Shown here piece by piece: positions 1 to 6,894 of a stretch of DNA of 8,649 nucleotides. The position numbers and the translations under genes are program-made. Position 1 is the first letter of the stretch. Every line of letters begins with the position of its first letter. Location of the stretch: positions 1-8,649 of the forward strand of contig CALPMR020000117.1 of the NCBI GenBank assembly GCA_943324725.2, given 5' to 3'. Source of the stretch: Bordetella parapertussis. Its GTDB lineage: Bacteria; Cyanobacteriota; Cyanobacteriia; PCC-6307; Cyanobiaceae. Under the pieces are notes generated by a model. The model was not told the origin of the DNA, did not search any database, and saw only the letters and a program-made list of their open reading frames with translations.

Positions 1-295
1 GGTGGACAACAGCCAGCTGCCAAGGACTGGCCCAGCGACGGGCCTCCTCCAACGGGTAGTGCACATAGCGGCTGATCGGGGAGCAGACATCGCTGAACTC
101 CCGACCCGCTTCCACGACCAGGACCGGGATGGTGGTGTTGAAAGCGCGGATCAGGCGCAGCTCACCACCGAGGTTGGCGCCGAAGTGGCATGGACCGCAT
201 CGAGAGAGTGCCGAGAGCAGCGGCTCCCGGTCGGCTTCGATGCGCGGATCACCGGGCGTGATCCAGCTGATCGCACCAGCATCAGACGCAACCAT
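1..295 (-). CDS. Unrecognised protein, N-terminal 98 residues, running off the left edge
   Basis: Reading the minus strand from an ATG at 295 gives an open frame with no stop to base 1. It begins MVASDAGAISWITPGD. An in-frame TAA lies two codons upstream of the ATG, so this is the first possible start, and GAGG (plus positions 304-307) sits 8 bases before it as a good ribosome binding site. Codon third positions are mostly G or C and the residue composition is natural. A plus-strand frame over the same bases (2-325) shares the codon register and reads like an antisense shadow. The protein has a CGPC motif near residues 34-37 like the thioredoxin active site, but the strand that should precede it in a thioredoxin is absent, so I do not call it one. 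A hydrophobic stretch with IPVLVVEAG follows. I do not recognise the family. It diverges from the methyltransferase-like gene across 57 bases. Confidence 0.72.
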   Translation of the reverse strand, partial: MVASDAGAISWITPGDPRIEADREPLLSALSRCGPCHFGANLGGELRLIRAFNTTIPVLVVEAGREFSDVCSPISRYVHYPLEEARRWASPWQLAVVH

Positions 296-352
296 GGATT
301 AAGCCTCAGGCTCACGCCGGGCTAAGACTGCTCGACGCGTGGGCAGCGTGGA

Positions 353-1186
353 ATGGTTGACCATGATCCGGCCGCGTCCGACCAAGCTGGCAGGTATTGG
401 GACGATCAGGCCAGGGCCTGCTCCGCACAGTTTGACTTCCCACTCTGGCGCCGCTACTGCGACCTGCTCCACAGCCGCTGGCTGCGCTCATGGCTGAAGA
501 GCCGGACCTTCACCAAGGTGCTCAAGACCGATCTGTTCGAGGAAGCCCTCGGGGATGGTCTGGCGGATGTTCTGGCGAGCCTCACCCTCCCGGGTGGCGA
601 ATGCCATGGCGTGGATGTGTCGTCAGTGCTGGCCGCCCAGGCACTGAAGCGTCACCCCAGTCTCAGGGTCCACTGTCGTGATGTGCGCTGCCTGCCGCTG
701 GCCGCCGCGCAGTTCGATCTGGTCGTCTCCGATTCGACCCTCGATCATTTCGCGCATCCCGCCGAGCTCCAGAAGGCGCTGAGCGAGCTGCATCGCGTGA
801 TGGCGCCGGGGGGGCTGCTGGCCCTCACCCTCGATAACCCCCAGCATCCGCTGGTGGCGCTGCGGAATTATTTCGGCGGTCCGTGGATGGGCCGAAGCGC
901 CGTGATGCCCTACTTCGTGGGGCACACCCTGGGGTTGCGGCAGCTCTCAGGGGAGCTGCGCGCGCTCGGCTTCGAGCTGCTCTGCGATGGCCACCTGATG
1001 CATGCCCCACGCCTGCTGGCTCTGCATCTGAGCCGCCTATGGCCTGCCGAGGGGCCGGCTGCCCACTGGTTCCTCCGGAGCCTGCTGGCCTGCGAGGGGC
1101 TCGCCCGACTGCCAACGGCGCGCTTCAGCGGCCACTTTGTGGCGATTCTGGCCCGCAAGCCAACGGGGCCCGCCTCCAGCCCTTGA
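353..1186 (+). CDS. Class I SAM-dependent methyltransferase-like protein with non-canonical motif I
   Basis: This 277-residue soluble protein has the Methyltransf_11 layout. The acidic post-I loop is GVDVS (residues 86-90, D88). Motif II is the CRDVRCLPLAAAQFDLVVS region (about 108-126). Motif III is VMAPGGLLALTLDNP (149-163). An aromatic/basic N-terminus (1-50) and a helical C-terminal part (about 165-260) could form a substrate lid. The usual glycine-rich motif I (GxGxG) is missing: the expected place reads VLKTDLFEEALGDGL (56-70). The fold is therefore inferred from motifs II and III, and SAM binding would have to use an altered loop. ATG 353 is the first start after an in-frame TAA at 323-325, and the upstream ribosome binding site is weak. 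No substrate can be named. It ends 51 bases before the preferred alaS start and may be co-transcribed with it. Confidence 0.85.
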   Translation: MVDHDPAASDQAGRYWDDQARACSAQFDFPLWRRYCDLLHSRWLRSWLKSRTFTKVLKTDLFEEALGDGLADVLASLTLPGGECHGVDVSSVLAAQALKRHPSLRVHCRDVRCLPLAAAQFDLVVSDSTLDHFAHPAELQKALSELHRVMAPGGLLALTLDNPQHPLVALRNYFGGPWMGRSAVMPYFVGHTLGLRQLSGELRALGFELLCDGHLMHAPRLLALHLSRLWPAEGPAAHWFLRSLLACEGLARLPTARFSGHFVAILARKPTGPASSP

Positions 1187-1237
1187 TCACGCTGGGCGAT
1201 CATGCCCTGTTCAGGCAAGTTTCGCTCCGCTTCCGCC

Positions 1238-3931
1238 ATGGCCGCCGCCCCTTCTGCCGCTTCCGCCACCGGCGCCGTCCGCCCCCGTACCGGCGCTGAG
1301 ATCCGGGCGGCCTTCCTGGACTTCTTCGAGCAGCGCGGCCATCGGCGCATGGCCAGCGCCTCCCTGGTACCCGAAGACCCGACGGTGCTGCTGACGATCG
1401 CCGGCATGCTGCCCTTCAAACCGGTGTTTCTGGGCCAGGCGCCGCGGCCGGCGCCCCGGGCCACCAGCAGCCAGAAGTGCATCCGCACCAACGACATCGA
1501 GAACGTCGGTCGCACGGCCCGGCATCACACGTTCTTCGAGATGCTCGGCAACTTCTCCTTCGGTGACTACTTCAAGGCCGAGGCGATCCAGTGGGCCTGG
1601 GAGCTGAGCACCGTGGTGTACGGCCTGGATCCCAACAACCTGGTGGTCAGCGTCTTCCGGGAGGACGACGAGGCCGTCGCCATCTGGCGCGACCTGGTGG
1701 GGGTGAACCCGAAGCGCATCGTGCGCATGGATGAGGCCGACAACTTCTGGGCCTCGGGCCCCACCGGCCCCTGCGGGCCCTGCTCGGAGATCTACTACGA
1801 CTTCAGGCCGGAACTCGGCGACGACGGCATCGACCTTGAGGACGACAGCCGTTTCATCGAGTTCTACAACCTCGTGTTCATGCAGTACAACCGCGACGCC
1901 GGCGGCACGTTGACGCCCCTGGCGAATCGCAACATCGACACCGGCATGGGGCTGGAGCGGATGGCCCAGATCCTGCAGGGAGTGGCCAACAACTACGAAA
2001 CCGACCTGATCTACCCGCTGATCGAGACTGCTGCCGCCCTGGCTTCTGTGGACTATCGGGCCCTCGATGGCCAGGGCCAGACCAGCCTCAAGGTGATCGG
2101 TGACCACAGCCGCGCCATTACCCAGTTGATCGGCGACGGCGTCACAGCCTCCAATCTTGGCCGTGGCTACATCCTGCGCCGCCTGCTGCGCCGCGTCGTG
2201 CGCCATGGACGTCGACTCGGCATCGACAAACCGTTTTTAACGGCGATGGGCGAGGCGGCGATCAGCTTGATGGCCGAGGCCTTCCCCCAGTTGCTCGAGC
2301 GACGTGAGGCGATTCTGGCGGAACTGAGCCGCGAGGAGGCCCGCTTTCTCGAAACCCTGGAGCGGGGCGAAAAGCTGCTGGCCGAGGTGCTGGCGGCGCG
2401 CCCCAGCCGCATCAGCGGCGCCCAGGCCTTCGAGCTCTACGACACCTATGGCTTCCCGCTGGAGCTCACCGAGGAGATCGCCCAGGAGCATGGCCTGACG
2501 GTGGATCTGGCCGGCTTCGAGGCGGCGATGGACGCCCAGAGGCAGCGGGCCAAGGCGGCGGCGGTGAGCATTGATCTCACCCTGCAGGATGCGATCGACC
2601 AGCTGGCTTCCGAGCAGGCGGCCACCCAGTTCCGCGGCTACGAGGAGCTGGAACATCCCTGTTGCGTGCTGGCGTTGGTGGTCAACGGCGAACCGGCCGC
2701 CTCGGCAAGGGCCGGCGACGCCGTGCAACTCGTGCTCGACAGCACACCCTTCTACGGCGAGGGCGGCGGCCAGGTGGGCGACCGCGGCTTGCTCAGCGGC
2801 GCTGGTGCCGGTGACTCCGAGACCGTGATCGTCACGATCGATGGCGTCAGCCGCAATCGCAGTGTCTTCGTGCACAGCGGCCGGCTCGAGCGGGGCCAGC
2901 TGGCCGTGGGCGATCTGCTCCAGGCCCGGGTCGATCGGGCCTGCCGCCGCCGCGCCCAGGCCAATCACACCGCCACCCATCTGTTGCAGGCGGCGTTGAA
3001 GCAGGTCGTCGATGCCTCGATCGCTCAGGCGGGCTCCCTGGTGGATTTCGATCGGCTGCGCTTCGACTTTCACTGCCCCCGGGCGATCCAGCCGGACGAA
3101 CTGGAGCAGATCGAGACCCTGATCAACGGCTGGATCGGCGAGGCCCACGAACTCGAGGTTCAGGAGATGGCCCTGGAGCGGGCGCGGGCGGCGGGCGCCG
3201 TGGCGATGTTCGGTGAGAAGTACGCCGAGGTCGTGCGCGTCGTCGAGGTGCCCGGCGTGTCGATGGAACTCTGCGGCGGCACCCATGTGGCCAACACCGC
3301 CGAGATCGGCCTGTTCAGGATCGTCAGTGAAACCGGCGTGGCCGCCGGCATCCGCCGCATCGAGGCAGTGGCCGGGCCGGCGGTGCTGGCCTATCTGAAG
3401 GAACGGGATCAGGTGGTGCGCCAGCTCGGCGATCGTTTCAAGGTGCAGCCCGGCGAGATCGTCGAACGGGTCGCGTCCTTGCAGGAGGAACTCAAGGCCA
3501 GCGGCAAGGCCCTGGCGGCGGCTCGGCAGGAGCTGGCGCTGGCGAAGGCGGCGGCCCTGGCGGCCCAAGCCAGCAGGGTCGGCGCGTTTCAGCTGCTGGT
3601 TGGACGGCTGGATGGGGTGGAGGGAGCTGGCCTGCAGAGCGCTGCCCAGGGTCTGCAGGAGCAGCTGGGCGCCGGGGCGGCGGTGGTGCTCGGCGGTCAG
3701 CCCGATGTCGCCGATGGCGGCAAGGTGGTGCTCGTGGCGGCCTTCGGCCCCGCCGTGATCGCTGCCGGTGTCAAGGCTGGTGGCTTCATCGGCGGCATTG
3801 CCCGGCTCTGTGGTGGCGGTGGCGGTGGGCGCCCCAACCTGGCCCAGGCCGGTGGCCGCGATGCGGCGGCCCTCGACGCAGCCCTGGCCGCGGCGGAGCA
3901 GGAACTGCAGGGATTGCTGGCGGCGGCCTGA
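1238..3931 (+). CDS. alaS: Alanyl-tRNA synthetase
   Basis: AlaS charges tRNA-Ala with alanine using ATP in the cytoplasm and hydrolyses mischarged Ser- or Gly-tRNA-Ala. From the preferred start the protein has 897 residues; about 880 is usual. In order: an Ala/Ser-rich tail (1-18); the class II catalytic core starting GAEIRAAFLDFF, with RHHTFFEMLGNFSFGDYFK around 95-113 (motif 1/2 region); SGPTGPCGPCSEIYYD; and motif 3 as NIDTGMGLERM. The tRNA-binding part contains GDHSRAITQLIGDG and RGYILRRLLRR. The editing domain has zinc-ligand motifs HTATH (H577, H581) and CGGTH (C679, H683), all intact. A coiled coil and a glycine-rich DHHA1 C-terminal domain (GGGGGGRPNLAQAGGRD) close the protein. The frame is open back to an ATG at 1202. 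I prefer 1238 because MAAAPSAASATG resembles picocyanobacterial AlaS N-termini as I remember them. Neither start has a clear ribosome binding site. Confidence 0.98.
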   Translation: MAAAPSAASATGAVRPRTGAEIRAAFLDFFEQRGHRRMASASLVPEDPTVLLTIAGMLPFKPVFLGQAPRPAPRATSSQKCIRTNDIENVGRTARHHTFFEMLGNFSFGDYFKAEAIQWAWELSTVVYGLDPNNLVVSVFREDDEAVAIWRDLVGVNPKRIVRMDEADNFWASGPTGPCGPCSEIYYDFRPELGDDGIDLEDDSRFIEFYNLVFMQYNRDAGGTLTPLANRNIDTGMGLERMAQILQGVANNYETDLIYPLIETAAALASVDYRALDGQGQTSLKVIGDHSRAITQLIGDGVTASNLGRGYILRRLLRRVVRHGRRLGIDKPFLTAMGEAAISLMAEAFPQLLERREAILAELSREEARFLETLERGEKLLAEVLAARPSRISGAQAFELYDTYGFPLELTEEIAQEHGLTVDLAGFEAAMDAQRQRAKAAAVSIDLTLQDAIDQLASEQAATQFRGYEELEHPCCVLALVVNGEPAASARAGDAVQLVLDSTPFYGEGGGQVGDRGLLSGAGAGDSETVIVTIDGVSRNRSVFVHSGRLERGQLAVGDLLQARVDRACRRRAQANHTATHLLQAALKQVVDASIAQAGSLVDFDRLRFDFHCPRAIQPDELEQIETLINGWIGEAHELEVQEMALERARAAGAVAMFGEKYAEVVRVVEVPGVSMELCGGTHVANTAEIGLFRIVSETGVAAGIRRIEAVAGPAVLAYLKERDQVVRQLGDRFKVQPGEIVERVASLQEELKASGKALAAARQELALAKAAALAAQASRVGAFQLLVGRLDGVEGAGLQSAAQGLQEQLGAGAAVVLGGQPDVADGGKVVLVAAFGPAVIAAGVKAGGFIGGIARLCGGGGGGRPNLAQAGGRDAAALDAALAAAEQELQGLLAAA

Positions 3932-3990
3932 ACAGGGCCCGGGCTCCCCGGCCTGTGGTGAGCGGGCTCCGTCGGGCCGGTGGCTGAGTT

Positions 3991-4023
3991 GATCGATCAA
4001 CCCAGATGCAGGGTTGATCGATC
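3991..4023. repeat. Perfect 13-bp inverted repeat, terminator or operator candidate
   Basis: The arms GATCGATCAACCC (3991-4003) and GGGTTGATCGATC (4011-4023) are exact reverse complements around a 7-base loop, AGATGCA. The left arm also lies inside a 14-bp perfect palindrome, GTTGATCGATCAAC (3988-4001). The repeat begins 60 bases after the alaS stop. A hairpin there could end alaS transcription, but no T-run follows on the plus strand, so a standard intrinsic terminator is not well supported. A dimeric-regulator binding site is the alternative. Confidence 0.75.
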
Positions 4024-4041
4024 GATAGGGGCGAGATTCTT

Positions 4042-4060
4042 CTGGCCTGTCCATGGCCAG
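4042..4060. repeat. Small inverted repeat CTGGCC/GGCCAG
   Basis: The arms CTGGCC (4042-4047) and GGCCAG (4055-4060) pair around TGTCCAT. The loop can instead pair with ATGGGGACA just downstream, allowing for two extra G bases, so two mutually exclusive hairpins are possible. It lies in the presumed upstream region of the cyAbrB gene. Function is unknown and short GC-rich palindromes can arise by chance. Confidence 0.35.
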
Positions 4061-4152
4061 ATGGGGACAATGGCATGGTGCAAGCCCCGCATCCAATTGG
4101 CCCTGTCGTCATCCTGGCCTGAACGGGTTGGCGAGGGCAATGAATCAACTTC

Positions 4153-4166
4153 CTGGCTTCAGCCAG
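4153..4166. repeat. Near-perfect palindrome CTGGCT-TC-AGCCAG
   Basis: Six-base arms separated by two bases lie 67 bases before the cyAbrB start. The CTGGC/GCCAG half-site core matches the palindrome at 4042-4060. A pair of similar sites upstream of a DNA-binding protein's own gene is compatible with autoregulation, but nothing in the sequence proves it. Confidence 0.35.
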
Positions 4167-4232
4167 CGAACCGTGATGCAACGTGCCCCATTGTTCGATA
4201 GAGTTCGGCGGATCTGTTTTCTGGACTTCATC

Positions 4233-4601
4233 ATGCTCAAAGGCTCCGATCTGCTCGCCAAGGTGAAGGAACTCGGTGATGTCTCCAAATCCGAGCTCGT
4301 TCGCGGCTGTGGTTACGTCAGCACCAAGAAGGATGGCACTGAGCGCCTGAACTTCACCGCCTTCTACGAGGCCCTCCTGGAAGCCAAAGGTGTGAGCCTG
4401 GGCGATGGCGGTGGCCAGGGCCGAGGCAAGGGCGGCCGCAAGCTCAGCTATGTGGCCACCGTGCAGGGCAATGGCAATCTCCTCGTGGGCAAGGCCTACA
4501 CCGCCATGCTTGACCTGGCTCCAGGCGATGAATTTGAGATCAAGCTCGGCCGCAAGCAGATTCGTCTCATTCCTGCAGGTTCCGCCGACGAAGAGGATTG
4601 A
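4233..4601 (+). CDS. cyAbrB-family transcriptional regulator
   Basis: This 122-residue DNA-binding protein belongs to the cyanobacteria-specific AbrB family. In other cyanobacteria these proteins act as abundant global regulators of carbon and nitrogen genes. The conserved cyanobacterial N-terminal domain is residues 1-55 (MLKGSDLLAKVKELGDVSKS at the start, then LNFTAFYEALLEAKG). A glycine/lysine-rich linker covers 57-70. The AbrB swapped-hairpin domain covers about 70-113, with YVATVQGNGNLLVGKAYT and LAPGDEFEIKLGRKQIRLI. Having the AbrB domain at the C-terminus is the cyAbrB hallmark and opposite to Bacillus AbrB. The tail is acidic (DEED). I chose ATG 4233 because MLKGSDLL is the typical family start, with GGA 7 bases upstream as a weak ribosome binding site. 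I cannot decide between cyAbrB1 and cyAbrB2. It stands alone, preceded by a palindrome-rich spacer. Confidence 0.95.
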   Translation: MLKGSDLLAKVKELGDVSKSELVRGCGYVSTKKDGTERLNFTAFYEALLEAKGVSLGDGGGQGRGKGGRKLSYVATVQGNGNLLVGKAYTAMLDLAPGDEFEIKLGRKQIRLIPAGSADEED

Positions 4602-4626
4602 TTTCTTCATCTCGGCTGTCTTGCTT

Positions 4627-4652
4627 GGGGGATTCGGCTTGGTCGATCCCCC
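4627..4652. repeat. Hairpin downstream of cyAbrB (GGGGGAT/ATCCCCC)
   Basis: Seven-base perfect arms (4627-4633 and 4646-4652) flank a 12-base loop, starting 26 bases after the cyAbrB stop. The position suits a transcription terminator or 3' stabilising hairpin. No T-run follows, so intrinsic termination is uncertain. Confidence 0.45.
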
Positions 4653-4742
4653 GGCTGGCGGAGGGCTGGGCCGGGGCATGAGCTCTTGCCGTTCGGGCTG
4701 CACCTCTCTCGGTGAAGCCCCAGCTCACGGCCACTGAATGCA

Positions 4743-4761
4743 CCACCAGTGTCTAAGGTGG
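4743..4761. promoter_or_regulatory. Short stem covering the ribosome binding site of the DUF3307 gene
   Basis: CCACC (4743-4747) can pair with GGTGG (4757-4761). The second arm overlaps the purine-rich AAGGTGGAGGAGG tract (4755-4767) that serves as ribosome binding site immediately before ATG 4768. Pairing could partly hide the site. The stem is only five base pairs, so this is tentative. Confidence 0.3.
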
Positions 4762-4783
4762 AGGAGGATGACGTTGGCTTTTC

Positions 4784-5143
4784 TTGCTCGAATTCCCTGC
4801 TGCCTTCAATCTCTTCCTGCTACTGGCGATGGGTCATTTCGTCGGTGATTTTGGCCTTCAGGGCGACAGGATGGCCCGCGAGAAGTGCCCCGGTTGCGGC
4901 CAGGCTCTCAGCTGGCAATGGTGGCTGACCGCCCATGGCGGCATCCACGCTTTTCTTGTGGCTGTGATCACCGGCATTCCCTTGCTTGGGCTGGCCGAAT
5001 GGATCGCCCATATCGGCATTGACATCGGCAAATGCCGCAATCTCTGGGGCATGCGCATGGATCAGAGCCTCCACCTTGTCTGCAAGGCTCTCTGGGCTTT
5101 GACGGCCATCACACTGGCTTCTGAGCCGGGATGGATTCATTGA
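4784..5143 (+). CDS. DUF3307-family small membrane protein
   Basis: The 119-residue product matches my recollection of DUF3307: LLLAMGHFVGDFGLQGDRMA (12-31), then AHGGIHAFLVAVITGIPLLG (50-69), then HIGIDIGKCR and DQSLHLVCKALWALTAI near the end. The hydrophobic stretches (about 5-22, 53-71 and 96-112) suggest a small inner-membrane protein of unknown role. A CPGC pair (C35, C38) lies in the loop after the first segment. The start is doubtful. TTG 4784 is the first start codon after an in-frame TGA at 4769-4771, but the strong AGGAGG tract ends 16 bases earlier and abuts ATG 4768, which is in another frame. Removing one T from the TTTT run (4779-4782) would join that ATG to this frame as MTLAFLLEFPAAF, so a frameshift or base-calling error is possible. 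Next in-frame ATG: 4829. Confidence 0.82.
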   Translation: MLEFPAAFNLFLLLAMGHFVGDFGLQGDRMAREKCPGCGQALSWQWWLTAHGGIHAFLVAVITGIPLLGLAEWIAHIGIDIGKCRNLWGMRMDQSLHLVCKALWALTAITLASEPGWIH

Positions 5144-5204
5144 GAATCACGCCGGTTCTTCGGGCAGTTGGGCGCATGGCCGTGCGTCGATTCCCGTTGC
5201 CGCT

Positions 5205-5250
5205 CCGCTGAACCGGTTCGCTGTGGTGATCCGTTCCGGGCGTTCAGCGG
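5205..5250. repeat. 9-bp inverted repeat between convergent genes
   Basis: CCGCTGAAC (5205-5213) and GTTCAGCGG (5242-5250) are exact reverse complements with a 28-base loop. A 10-bp palindrome, GAACCGGTTC (5210-5219), overlaps the left arm. They lie between the ends of the DUF3307 gene and the minus-strand channel gene, where a bidirectional terminator is expected. The long loop and lack of T-runs make this weak. Confidence 0.35.
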
Positions 5251-5278
5251 TGAGCGTCGCGGCCCGGCTGATCGCGCC

Positions 5279-6760
5279 TCAGCCGCCGCGCACCGCCAGA
5301 AACAGGGTCTTCATCGTGTCGATCAGGACGTTGGACTGGGCTTCGATCTGGTCCTTGCCCAGGCTTTCGAGCTCCGCCTGCCGGGCACCGACCAGGCTGG
5401 CCAGGCGCTCCAGCAGGGCGGGATTTTCCTGCAGCAGCTCGCGCACGATCGGCCGTCCGACCCGCAGCAGCAGGCATTCCTCCAGCGTCCTGACCGTGGC
5501 GCTGCGGGGCGCATCGAGAAACAGGGTCATCTCGCCGAAGACGTCGCCTGGGTGCAGTTCTCGCACCGAGATCGAGCGGCCTGCCGCCACTTGTTTGATC
5601 ACCTCGACGCGCCCGCGCAGCAGGTGATAGAGCGATTCGCCCTCGCTGCCTTCCACCACCACGGCTTCGCCCGGGCCGTAGGCGAGCAGTTGGCTGCCTT
5701 CCACCAGTTGCTGGATCTGGGCTGGATCGAGTTCGGCGAAGACGCCATGACCGGCCAGGGCGTGGCAGCAGGCCTCCCGGTTGGGCGGCTGGGCCAGGTC
5801 GGCGGGGACGGCCGAACGCCGCCGAGCGAGCTCCCGCACCGGGTAGGGAATGGTCTGGCCTTCCCGCCTGAGGGCATACCAGATCTGTTCGAGCAGATCG
5901 CTGCGCAGATCGACCATGGCCTGGTCCCCCGGCTCCCGTTGCCAGGCCTGCAGCTCGTAGGTGATGGCGCTCTCGTCGAAGGCCTTGATCCGCACCCGGG
6001 GAGGGGGATCGGCGAGCACCTTGGGATGGTGCCTCACCACCTGATCCAGCAGGGCCAGGGCCCGGGCGGGCGGGAAGTCGTAGTCCAGGCCGATCGTGAA
6101 CCGATCGCCGGAGGAGCCATAGCGGGAGCGGTTGGTGTGAATCTCAGCGGTGATCTTGCTGTTGGGCACCACCAGCAGATAGCCATCCATGGTGCGCAGG
6201 GTGGTGTCGCGCCAGGTGATCGAGGTGACGAGGCCCCGCTGTCCCCCGGGCACCTCCAGCCAGTCGCCGATCACGAAGTCGTCATCGAGCTGCAGTTCGA
6301 GGCCGGAGAACAGATCCTTGAGCGGCTCCTGGGCCGCCAGGCCGATGACGGCCGTCAGCACGGCGGAGGTGGTCACCAGGCCCACCAGATCGAAGCGGGT
6401 CGACTGGCGGACGACCAGCACCGTCACCAGGCTCCAGCTCCCCAGGGTCAGCAGCTGAATCAGCAGCGCCGGCGGCTGGCTCCACCAGCGCAAGCCTCCC
6501 GGCAGCTCCAGCAGGGCCCAGATCAGCAGGCGGATCGCCGCAAAGGTGAGCAGCAGGTCGTCGGCAATGGCATACCAGAGCCGGTAGCTGGCTGGCAGGG
6601 GCGGCAGGGGCAGGCTCTGCATCACCGCCCAGGCCGACACCGCCACCAGCGGCAGCCTCCAGGGCGGCAGGGGCAGGTGACGGAGCAGGGCAATCCGCCG
6701 GATCAGCAGCAGGGCGGCGAAGGCGGCGAACGCCTGGATCCAGATCTCGACCACATGCAT
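5279..6760 (-). CDS. MscS-family channel with C-terminal cyclic-nucleotide-binding domain
   Basis: The 493-residue protein is an inner-membrane small-conductance mechanosensitive-type channel fused to a nucleotide sensor, the bacterial cyclic-nucleotide-gated arrangement. Hydrophobic segments lie near 5-22, 37-50, 66-86 and 99-117, then the pore-lining segment (about 124-153) with TAVIGLAAQEPLKDLFSGLE. The MscS beta domain follows (FVIGDWLEV at 162-170, then LLVVPNSKITAE at 195-206), then the mixed C-terminal MscS domain to about 310. The cNMP domain (about 335-460) has the phosphate-binding cassette GDVFGEMTLFLDAPRSATV, with E410 and R419 present, so ligand binding looks possible. A helical tail (about 460-493) could be an oligomerising coiled coil. 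ATG 6760 is chosen because membrane segment 1 starts right after it. The frame is open to an ATG at 6886, but that Pro/Ala-rich extension would leave only 8 bases to the divergent SIMPL gene. Confidence 0.94.
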   Translation of the reverse strand: MHVVEIWIQAFAAFAALLLIRRIALLRHLPLPPWRLPLVAVSAWAVMQSLPLPPLPASYRLWYAIADDLLLTFAAIRLLIWALLELPGGLRWWSQPPALLIQLLTLGSWSLVTVLVVRQSTRFDLVGLVTTSAVLTAVIGLAAQEPLKDLFSGLELQLDDDFVIGDWLEVPGGQRGLVTSITWRDTTLRTMDGYLLVVPNSKITAEIHTNRSRYGSSGDRFTIGLDYDFPPARALALLDQVVRHHPKVLADPPPRVRIKAFDESAITYELQAWQREPGDQAMVDLRSDLLEQIWYALRREGQTIPYPVRELARRRSAVPADLAQPPNREACCHALAGHGVFAELDPAQIQQLVEGSQLLAYGPGEAVVVEGSEGESLYHLLRGRVEVIKQVAAGRSISVRELHPGDVFGEMTLFLDAPRSATVRTLEECLLLRVGRPIVRELLQENPALLERLASLVGARQAELESLGKDQIEAQSNVLIDTMKTLFLAVRGG

Positions 6761-6894
6761 GACAGCCGTGCTGGCGCTCGGTTCGCCCCATCCTGACGGT
6801 CCCGGCGGCTGTCGCGGAGCTGGCGTGGTGGCTGCGACGTGGCGGCTGGCAGCCAGCGCGGGCAGGCTGGAAGCGACCCTGACCATCGGCAGCC

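Larger units (their letters stand above)
3932..4232. other. Gene-free spacer between alaS and the cyAbrB gene
   Basis: The cyAbrB reading frame stays open upstream to 4053, but that extension (start MARWGQWHGAS) looks non-conserved and Trp/Cys-rich, so I treat it as non-coding. The spacer holds a strong inverted repeat (3991-4023) and two smaller CTGGC/GCCAG palindromes (4042-4060 and 4153-4166). I see no convincing -10/-35 pair. The promoter and 5' untranslated region of the regulator presumably lie here. Confidence 0.6.

Noticed and set aside
2..325. Plus-strand frame of 107 codons at the left edge
   Set aside because: It is in exact antisense codon register with the minus-strand gene at 1-295, which has a proper ribosome binding site. 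Its Arg/Asp/Gln-rich composition is typical of a shadow frame.
2237..4096. 619-codon minus-strand frame across alaS
   Set aside because: It lies antisense to a complete alaS with all catalytic and editing motifs. Its His/Gln/Gly-rich sequence shows no recognisable domain, as expected for the reverse of GC-rich coding DNA.
4053..4232. N-terminal extension of the cyAbrB frame by up to 60 codons
   Set aside because: Family members begin at MLKGSDLL. The upstream codons give an unconserved-looking, Trp/Cys-containing peptide and cover the palindromes of the presumed control region.
5168..6796. 542-codon plus-strand frame across the channel gene
   Set aside because: It is antisense to the MscS/cNMP channel and rich in Gln, His and Gly without any domain.
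6761..6886. 42-codon N-terminal extension of the channel
   Set aside because: The Pro/Ala/Ser-rich segment precedes the natural membrane start MHVVEIWIQAF and would nearly abut the divergent SIMPL start, leaving no room for promoters.
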